33,658 nt of DNA from a bacterium (lineage in GTDB: Bacteria > Patescibacteriota > Doudnabacteria > UBA920), in NCBI GenBank assembly GCA_021791515.1, contig JAJYWK010000022.1:1-33658 (forward strand), given 5' to 3'. This document shows positions 27,264 through 33,658 of the stretch, piece by piece (within the stretch, counting starts at the first letter, position 1; each line of letters begins with the position of its first letter). The notes below the pieces were generated by a model. The model was not told the DNA's origin. It did not search any database and worked only from the letters and a program-made list of their open reading frames with translations. The position numbers and the translations under genes were made by a program.

Positions 27264-28370
27264 ATACAAATTTTTGATTACTCAAAACTTAAACGCAATA
27301 ACAAAATTGTTTTTCAAAAACTTAATAGAATTAAAACTCCTAAGTCCGAGTCCGGCTTAAAGGCGTTTGCAAAGAAACACCCCAGCGCTATCCTTATAAC
27401 CTTAGTTACTCTGATTGTTGCTGGTTTTAATTTTGCCTATTTTAATAATCGTTCTTCAGGCAAAACAGAACCTACAGGACAAGTGCTTGGAGCTTCTAAT
27501 ACAAAAGCCGAAGCGGCTCCATCATCGGGCAGCTTGTTTATCCCGACCGCTCAAGCGGCCGGGCTTCAGGACAACGATACTTCAGACAAAAAACCATTTG
27601 AGTACGAAGTGGAGGGCGGCGATACTGTTTCCGGCATTGCTGAAAAATACAACTTAAACATTAATACCATCCTTTGGGCGAACAATTTAACAGCCAAAAG
27701 TATTATAAGGCCCGGCCGGAAGTTAGTCCTGCTGCCGGTTGACGGCGTGCTCTATACCATCAAAAAAGGCGACACCATAGGTAAAGTTGCCGCGCTACAT
27801 GAGAGCAATACGCAGAAAATTATGGATTATAACGACATCGCCGATACCACTAAGATTCATGCGGGTGACGCTATTATTATTCCAGACGGCAAACCTTTGC
27901 CGCCTCCAGCTCCTAAAATTGCCAAAAATGCGCAGCGCCAAGCAGGGGAAAATATGAACAATGCACCAACGACCGCCGTAGCTCCCGGCTCATCGGCAGT
28001 TACTTCTCTAGTTTGGCCGACCACCACAAAAAATTTAAGCCAGGGATATTCTTCCAGCCACCGGGGATTTGATATAGCTAATGGCGGCAAACCGCCAATT
28101 CTGGCTGCCCTCAGCGGTACGGTGGAATTCGCCGGCGAATCCGGGGACTGGGGCAAGACTATGGTCATTCGCAGCGACGACGGGGCAATCATCACGCGCT
28201 ATTCGCACGCTTCTCAGCTCGATGTCCAAGCCGGGCAATACGTAAATGCCGGAGACCCCATAGGTATTGTAGGTAACACCGGCCACGTACATGGCAAAAC
28301 AGGTCTCCATCTAGACTTTCGGGTTTACAAGAATGGGGTTGCAGTCAATCCAAAAAGTATGTTGCAATAA
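27255..28370 (+). CDS. LysM-like plus M23 peptidase, N-terminally TM-anchored; start codon uncertain (non-ATG)
   Basis: YEVEGGDTVSGIAEKYNLNINTILWANN and YTIKKGDTIGKVAALHE LysM repeats; HRGFDIA ... HLDFRV M23; frame is open from the TGA at 27252. Confidence 0.85.
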   Translation, partial: RKHIQIFDYSKLKRNNKIVFQKLNRIKTPKSESGLKAFAKKHPSAILITLVTLIVAGFNFAYFNNRSSGKTEPTGQVLGASNTKAEAAPSSGSLFIPTAQAAGLQDNDTSDKKPFEYEVEGGDTVSGIAEKYNLNINTILWANNLTAKSIIRPGRKLVLLPVDGVLYTIKKGDTIGKVAALHESNTQKIMDYNDIADTTKIHAGDAIIIPDGKPLPPPAPKIAKNAQRQAGENMNNAPTTAVAPGSSAVTSLVWPTTTKNLSQGYSSSHRGFDIANGGKPPILAALSGTVEFAGESGDWGKTMVIRSDDGAIITRYSHASQLDVQAGQYVNAGDPIGIVGNTGHVHGKTGLHLDFRVYKNGVAVNPKSMLQ

Positions 28371-28401
28371 TATTTATAAACCTAACGCTCTAAATTTAAT
28401 T

Positions 28402-28427
28402 AAAAACAGGCGGCACCGCCTGTTTTT
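28402..28427. terminator. Strong bidirectional intrinsic terminator AAAAACAGGCGG-CA-CCGCCTGTTTTT
   Basis: Perfect 12-bp inverted repeat with A/T tails. Confidence 0.9.
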
Positions 28428-28476
28428 CAAATTATTTGAAATAAATAGCCAGTTTTAGTGTATATAATAAGTAGAG

Positions 28477-29214
28477 ATGGAACGACAACCTACTGACAAA
28501 ATTCTAAAAGACAGTATACTGACACCAATTGAAGACGGCAAAGTGAAAATGCGTCCGCGTTGGTATTTTTTTGTTCTGGCCACTTTGTATTTAGTAGGCG
28601 TCATATTGTGGATTTTATTTTTACTATACCTTGTCAGTTTCATTATATTTATTTTAGATCAAAACAGCATCTGGTTTTTGCCAGGGTTTGGTTTTAGAGG
28701 AATACATGAATTTTTAACATCCCTGCCATGGATTTTAATATTTTTAGCGATACCCTTAATTATTATTTTGGAAATTTTAGTAAAAAGATATTCATTTGTT
28801 TACCGCCGTCCGTTAATATATTCAATAATTGGAATTGTTGCATTTTCCATGATTGGGGGATTTGTGGTAGCCATGACGCCGTTTCATAATGGATTGTTGG
28901 GTCAAGCCGAAAAAAAACGTTTGCCTTTTGCAGGGGGATTATATCGCTATTATGGAATACCGAACAAACGCAATTTAGTGATAGGAAATATTACTAAAAT
29001 TACAAATAACGAATATCATATTAAGGGAACCCGAGGCGAAATTACTAATATACTAGTTAAGCCCCAAATGCACTTTTCTTCAGGAATGAATTTTGTCGTA
29101 GGAGATAAAATTATTGTATTTGGAAAATTTGAGGGTGATGCCATAGAGGCATTTGGAATAAAAAAAATTAATAATCATAACCAACCTCCTTTTCCAATGC
29201 AAGACTCGCGTTAA
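28477..29214 (+). CDS. Three-TM membrane protein with C-terminal beta-rich (OB-like) domain, unknown function
   Basis: TM segments plus NLVIGNITKITNNEYHIKGTRGEITNILVKP...VVGDKIIVFGKFEGDAIEAFGIKKI. Confidence 0.7.
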   Translation: MERQPTDKILKDSILTPIEDGKVKMRPRWYFFVLATLYLVGVILWILFLLYLVSFIIFILDQNSIWFLPGFGFRGIHEFLTSLPWILIFLAIPLIIILEILVKRYSFVYRRPLIYSIIGIVAFSMIGGFVVAMTPFHNGLLGQAEKKRLPFAGGLYRYYGIPNKRNLVIGNITKITNNEYHIKGTRGEITNILVKPQMHFSSGMNFVVGDKIIVFGKFEGDAIEAFGIKKINNHNQPPFPMQDSR

Positions 29215-29302
29215 ATATATTATGGGGGAAAGCTGGGTGCTAGAGGCTAGTATTAAGTGAATATGTGCTGTAGAGTATATTTGATTTTGCTCATAAAACA
29301 TC

Positions 29303-29527
29303 CTAAATAGCTTTTTCTCCCCGCACAGTATATCCTACTTTGGCAATTATGCCAGTAATAGCGTCTTGGCTTATTTTTTCCGGATCAAACTTCACTTGGG
29401 TTTCCTGTCTAGCGTAATTGGTATTGGCTTCCATTATTCTTTCCGTATCTTCTAATTCTCCATCGATGTTCATAGCGCAAGAAGTGCAGTGCATGCCAGA
29501 AATTTTAAATACTTTAGTTTCTATCAT
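29303..29527 (-). CDS. HMA-domain metallochaperone-like protein (CopZ-like)
   Basis: KISGMHCTSCAMNIDGEL motif. Confidence 0.92.
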   Translation of the reverse strand: MIETKVFKISGMHCTSCAMNIDGELEDTERIMEANTNYARQETQVKFDPEKISQDAITGIIAKVGYTVRGEKAI

Positions 29528-29529
29528 AG

Positions 29530-30576
29530 TTATATTACATTAATGACTCCTCGATACATGCCCATGCTGCACATAAAGGTTAGCGGACCTTTTTGGGTAG
29601 GTGCCGTAAAAGTGACCGTATCTGAATTCCCCAAAGGAACAATTTTTTGGACACCCAGCTTAGGGATAGTAAATGCTTGCGTGCAGCCTTGCCCACCGTT
29701 ATTTACAAGTTTAAGCGTGACCTGAGAACCCGCCTTCACAGTTAAAGTATTCGGAGTATAGCCATATGATCCTATAGTTACTGTTGCTTCAGAAACAGCA
29801 TTAGTCGCTTGATTTGCAGCAACGCTGGTGCTGTCATCATCACAATAGGCAATGGTGCAGAAAGCACTCTTTGCCATATTGCCAAAAGTATTTTGACTGC
29901 CTGTTAAAGCAATTGCGCCGTTTATGTTAAATAGGGCGAGCAAGATAATAGCCCATGCTGCCAGCTTCATAAACTTTCTGTGCCAAGCATCTCCAAGCTT
30001 ACTTGCAAAGTAACCCAAAATAAAGAATATGGGCGACGTTCCAAGGATAAAGGCAAACATAATCGCCATACCTAAAAGCGGACTGCCAGAAGCAATAGCC
30101 AATGCCATCATAGCTTGGGTTATGCCGCAGGGCAGAAACACAGTAAATGCTCCTAAGATCGCGGGCGCAAATACTTGCTTACTCTTTGATTGGTTCCTTA
30201 CCAGCCTCATTAGGAATTTAGGGGGCTGGATAATAAAATAGCGAAAGATTGGGTGGACGTTTAAGATAGACAGCGCAGTGCCGAGCATAAAAAATCCTAC
30301 GGCAAACTGCATAAATACTTTGAGGTCTAGCGAAAGTTGAAACAGTGAACCAAACCAACCCAGCAGTAATCCTAAAAGTGTATACACAACTAATTTAGAA
30401 GTGAGGAATGCGAGAATGGGCAAAGCATTCCCGCCATTTTTAATCTTTTCTTTCAATTTTTCTTCTTCCCTTTGGGCTATGGTAGTAGCCAGCAAACCGC
30501 CTTGCACGGCAAGACAGGTTAAGCCGCCCGTAAAAAGTCCTGTAGAAAAAATAGCTAGCAAATTTGTGTTTGTCAT
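29530..30576 (-). CDS. TauE/SafE (UreH/DsbD-like) membrane protein fused to C-terminal cupredoxin domain
   Basis: Six-TM region, then YGYTPNTLTVKAGSQVTLKLVNNGGQGCTQAFTIPKLG...FMCSMGMYRGVINV. Confidence 0.85.
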   Translation of the reverse strand: MTNTNLLAIFSTGLFTGGLTCLAVQGGLLATTIAQREEEKLKEKIKNGGNALPILAFLTSKLVVYTLLGLLLGWFGSLFQLSLDLKVFMQFAVGFFMLGTALSILNVHPIFRYFIIQPPKFLMRLVRNQSKSKQVFAPAILGAFTVFLPCGITQAMMALAIASGSPLLGMAIMFAFILGTSPIFFILGYFASKLGDAWHRKFMKLAAWAIILLALFNINGAIALTGSQNTFGNMAKSAFCTIAYCDDDSTSVAANQATNAVSEATVTIGSYGYTPNTLTVKAGSQVTLKLVNNGGQGCTQAFTIPKLGVQKIVPLGNSDTVTFTAPTQKGPLTFMCSMGMYRGVINVI

Positions 30577-30596
30577 ATAAGTAATTATAGCAAAAA

Positions 30597-30786
30597 TTAC
30601 ATGGCTAAGGGTTCTGGCGATTTATTTACGTTTGCTTTAATAAATTTCAATATTTTGGCTTCCTCAGAGACTTCCATTTTTTCCAGTCTTGTCCATGAAG
30701 CCCCAACCGGTATAGAAATAACCAAATATTGGTATTAGCAGTGAGAAAAGCAGTGCGGAGATGATAATTGATGGTTGTTTTTTCAT
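30597..30786 (-). other. Small-protein locus, possibly frameshifted
   Basis: Frame A MKKQPSIIISALLFSLLIPIFGYFYTGWGFMDKTGKNGSL*; overlapping frame B ...VISIPVGASWTRLEKMEVSEEAKILKFIKANVNKSPEPLAM*. Confidence 0.4.
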
Positions 30787-30807
30787 GCGTTTGATTTATC
30801 GGGTAAA

Positions 30808-31878
30808 CTATTGCAGCTTTTCCGGCCCCACGGCCCGGTCGTACCTCCGGCCATCAAACATGATGGTTGGGATTTTGATGGTCTGGATTGTATTTTCCAC
30901 CACGTCTTTCTGTCGATCCAGGCTATCTTTCACCTGGCCTGACCTTGCGGCTTCCTTAATCTGCTGTAACTGGGTTTCGGAATAACCCATTTCTTTCAGC
31001 CACGAAAGCAGTAAGTTCTCCGTTTCCTGCTCAGTGTAAGCCACATTGATTTTTTCCTGGAAGTAAATGCCGTCTGCGTCTTTGCCCGTAAATACTTTTT
31101 CTAATATTTGCCAGTCAGCCGGAACAGTTGTATCTAGAGGATAGAGCTTTACGGCTTCGGTGTAGGACGCGATAAGCCTTGAGTGGGGAAAGCGGTAGCC
31201 GTTCTCGTTTCTTGAATCAGGAATGGGATAGACCAGGTAAGTCAGGTTATACCTGTCGGCAAACCCCGTCTGCTTGATGTTGCCAAACAGCTTGGCGCAA
31301 AACTTACAGCCCGGGTCAATGATTTCCAGAGCCGTGGGCTTGGCCGGGTCATACGGGTTATAGTAGGTATTGGTTTGGGAAACAAATTCCTTTGCGTCCC
31401 AAGTTTTCAGCCGGTTTGGTATCCTGCTGACAGTCTGGCCAAAGGTCGTTACTCCATCGGTTGCCCAGGTTATGACCTGGCCGGTTTTGAGCGATGCCCA
31501 AAATCCCGGCTTGCCGGTATTGATGCCACACGCCTCGCCTCCAAGGGAACAGGATTCGGCGTTGTTGGGGTTGCAGGTGTCGTAGACAAACAGGTTAAGC
31601 CCGCTGTTGACGACGATAACCAGGCTCCAAATGCTCAGCGCGACAAACAGAACAGACAGCGCGCCTATCCAGCGGTCCAGAAAGCGGGCCAGCCGCGGTT
31701 TGGTTACCACCAGGCGGCCCAGCAGCCTGCTCTTCATCTCCTCCTGGAAATTGATGTCGCAGGGTTTGAGCCTTATCTTTTTCCATACGCACTGCCACGC
31801 CCGTTTGGCGAGCTCACGGTAGCTGGCAGAAAAGATGCCCAGAATAGCAAAAATAATGAACGCTGCAATGCAAAACAT
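30808..31878 (-). CDS. Membrane-anchored thioredoxin-fold (DsbG/DsbC-like) protein
   Basis: ALEIIDPGCKFCAKLFGNIK (CKFC), IPTIMFDGRRYD, N-terminal TMs. Confidence 0.75.
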   Translation of the reverse strand: MFCIAAFIIFAILGIFSASYRELAKRAWQCVWKKIRLKPCDINFQEEMKSRLLGRLVVTKPRLARFLDRWIGALSVLFVALSIWSLVIVVNSGLNLFVYDTCNPNNAESCSLGGEACGINTGKPGFWASLKTGQVITWATDGVTTFGQTVSRIPNRLKTWDAKEFVSQTNTYYNPYDPAKPTALEIIDPGCKFCAKLFGNIKQTGFADRYNLTYLVYPIPDSRNENGYRFPHSRLIASYTEAVKLYPLDTTVPADWQILEKVFTGKDADGIYFQEKINVAYTEQETENLLLSWLKEMGYSETQLQQIKEAARSGQVKDSLDRQKDVVENTIQTIKIPTIMFDGRRYDRAVGPEKLQ

Positions 31879-31881
31879 AAA

Positions 31882-33096
31882 TTAGGTGTTGTTAATAATT
31901 TTTTCAAGCACGTCCGCGAAGGTTTCCGCTTCTTTTTTGGTGCTGTGGAGCCCTAAAGAAACCCGAAGCAGCGGCGGATAGTTTTGTTGGTTCTTGAGGT
32001 AATAGTGGCAGCAGAAGTAGCCGCTGCGCACCATAATGTTTTGGGCGGACAGGTATATGGCCAGGCGGTGGGCGTCTATTTTTTCCGAGTAAAAGCTTAA
32101 GATTGGGCTGGCTGATTGGTTAATGAGCCGGACTGAACCCAGGGCCGACAATTTGCCAAACAGGTATTGGGAGAGCTGCGCCTGGTGCACACTTTGGTCC
32201 ATGCCTTCGGGCTTGTAACCTAAAAGCCACTTTAAGGCGGCAGAAAGCCCGGCGATTCCGGCAAAGTCCTGCAGGCCAGGCTCCAGCCTCGCGGGCAGGT
32301 CTTCTGCGACAGTAACCAGGCTGTATTCTTGTTCAAGCACGTCTTCTACCATGCCGCCGCCAATGAACTGGACGTCCAGTTCTTCCAGCAAGCTTTTCCT
32401 TATTACCATAACACCCAGGCTGGGGCCATACAGCTTGTGGCCGGAAAATGCCAGGGCGTCAAAGTCGATGCCGCGCACCAGCTCCCTGTCGTGGCCAAGC
32501 GACTGGGCGGCGTCAAGAATCAAGATGCCGCCGCTGGAATGGACATCTTCGGCAATATTTTTCCCGTTGCGCAGAATCCTACCGTCAATGTTGGAGGTGG
32601 TGTTCAGCACTACCACGCTGCCCTTAATATCATCTAGACTATATTCCAAACTGCCATCTGGAATTCGCTTGAGCACTGCTCGAGGCACGCCCAGCCTCTT
32701 GGCAGCTGTCATAGTAGGAAGGAACACTGAATTATGCTCGATTTCTGAAGTGATAACCCTCTCAAAACGCCTAGGCAGCTGACTGAGTATCAGGTTAATG
32801 CCATAAGTGGTATTTAGAGTAAAGGCCACAGCATAATCCGAGGCTGGCTTTCCGACTAGGCTTAGAACCTGCTTTCTGGTCTCCTCAATCATCCGGTCAA
32901 CTTTTATACCCCACTCATATTTTACCCGGCCGCCGCACGCGTTGTAGTTGTGGAAGTAGTCAGTCATGGCATCAATCACGGACTGCGGGCGCAAGGTCTG
33001 GCAGGCTGAATCTAAGTACACGGCTTTGCTGTCCATGTATTCAAAATCAGGCGTCGCCTTTGTAATATTCGGCTGGTGTTTGTCGAAGAATCCCAT
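31882..33096 (-). CDS. Class-V aminotransferase / SufS-like cysteine desulfurase
   Basis: ITSEIEHNSVFLP, LILDAAQSLGH, ALAFSGHKLYGPSLGVMVIR (PLP Lys), VRSGYFCCHYYL. Confidence 0.88.
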   Translation of the reverse strand: MGFFDKHQPNITKATPDFEYMDSKAVYLDSACQTLRPQSVIDAMTDYFHNYNACGGRVKYEWGIKVDRMIEETRKQVLSLVGKPASDYAVAFTLNTTYGINLILSQLPRRFERVITSEIEHNSVFLPTMTAAKRLGVPRAVLKRIPDGSLEYSLDDIKGSVVVLNTTSNIDGRILRNGKNIAEDVHSSGGILILDAAQSLGHDRELVRGIDFDALAFSGHKLYGPSLGVMVIRKSLLEELDVQFIGGGMVEDVLEQEYSLVTVAEDLPARLEPGLQDFAGIAGLSAALKWLLGYKPEGMDQSVHQAQLSQYLFGKLSALGSVRLINQSASPILSFYSEKIDAHRLAIYLSAQNIMVRSGYFCCHYYLKNQQNYPPLLRVSLGLHSTKKEAETFADVLEKIINNT

Positions 33097-33098
33097 AA

Positions 33099-33658
33099 TT
33101 ATGATTGTGCGTTTTCCTGAAGGATTTTATCTATCTTTTCCTTAAGAACCTCATACCGCTGGACTCCGGGTAGCATTTCCCCGTTAAAGAAGAAGGTGGG
33201 CGTGGAATTAACATTTAAGGCATTGCCGTCAGCCACATCCCTTTGTATCATTGGCATAAATTGTTCGTCCTTTATGGACTGGTTAAATTTTGCCCCATCA
33301 AGGCTTAATTCCGAGGCGTATCCCTTGAACATCTCCACAGCCTTATTCTGGCTGACCGAGCGCTGGTCGCTGCCCCACGCGTCCTGGTTTTCGAACAGCT
33401 TGTCCTGCATCTCCCAATACTTGCCCTGCTCGCCGGCAGCGGCAGCGGCCAAAGCGGCAACTTTGCTGTTTTTGTGGCTGGGCAGGGGGAAGTAGCGCTG
33501 CACAAAGTTGATTTTATCGCCGTACTCCGCGCGCAGCCGCTTGGTAACCGGATGTGCTGCCCGGCAGGCCTCGCACTGGAAATCAAGGAATTCCACCAAA
33601 GTGACTTTGGAATCTTTGTTACCCCAGGCGTAACTGTCCTCGCGGATTAATTTGCCGG
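33099..33658 (-). CDS. DsbA-family thioredoxin-fold protein, N-terminus beyond window edge
   Basis: GKLIREDSYAWGNKDSKVTLVEFLDFQCEACRAAHP (CEAC), VNSTPTFFFNG; frame open to the window end. Confidence 0.88.
   Translation of the reverse strand, partial: GKLIREDSYAWGNKDSKVTLVEFLDFQCEACRAAHPVTKRLRAEYGDKINFVQRYFPLPSHKNSKVAALAAAAAGEQGKYWEMQDKLFENQDAWGSDQRSVSQNKAVEMFKGYASELSLDGAKFNQSIKDEQFMPMIQRDVADGNALNVNSTPTFFFNGEMLPGVQRYEVLKEKIDKILQENAQS

Noticed and set aside
1-33658. CRISPR arrays, tRNA, rRNA, transposases
   Set aside because: No regularly spaced repeats, tRNA-like cloverleaf, rRNA signature or transposase motif noticed on reading.

Overview
The window looks like a Patescibacteria/CPR-type genome (inferred from gene content and protein style; I cannot place it phylogenetically). 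It has three blocks. (1) 206-10707, + strand: a compact minimal type IV secretion/conjugation operon with a VirD4/TraG-like coupling ATPase, a replication-relaxation-like protein, a TrbC/VirB2-like pilin, an unassigned single-TM protein in a VirB8-like position, a VirB6/TrbL-like membrane protein, a PrgI-like protein, VirB4, an M23 peptidase and a terminal cupredoxin-like protein that lacks most copper ligands. No relaxase, VirB11 or outer-membrane core component is visible. (2) 10793-27044, - strand: a RadC-like JAB protein, small zinc-ribbon proteins, a P1B metal ATPase, a CDF transporter, cupredoxin-like and membrane proteins, an HtrA protease, HU, a Gld-like ABC module, a DoxX-like protein, a DedA protein and a DsbA protein. 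(3) 27255-33658: a LysM/M23 protein on +, and a tight - strand operon joining DsbA, cysteine-desulfurase-like, thioredoxin-fold, TauE/UreH-cupredoxin and HMA proteins. Most notable observations: a duplicated ~160 bp leader upstream of two - strand genes in which one overlapping reading frame is preserved, including a 3-nt indel; an in-frame TGA exactly at an expected zinc-ribbon Cys (CPK[TGA]G); a P-type ATPase whose DKTGT motif reads DKTRT; tiny Cys-rich ORFs below the ORF-track cutoff; an M23 gene whose TM-encoding 5' end has no ATG; and the disulfide/sulfur/copper operon. Everything is by eye with no database search.
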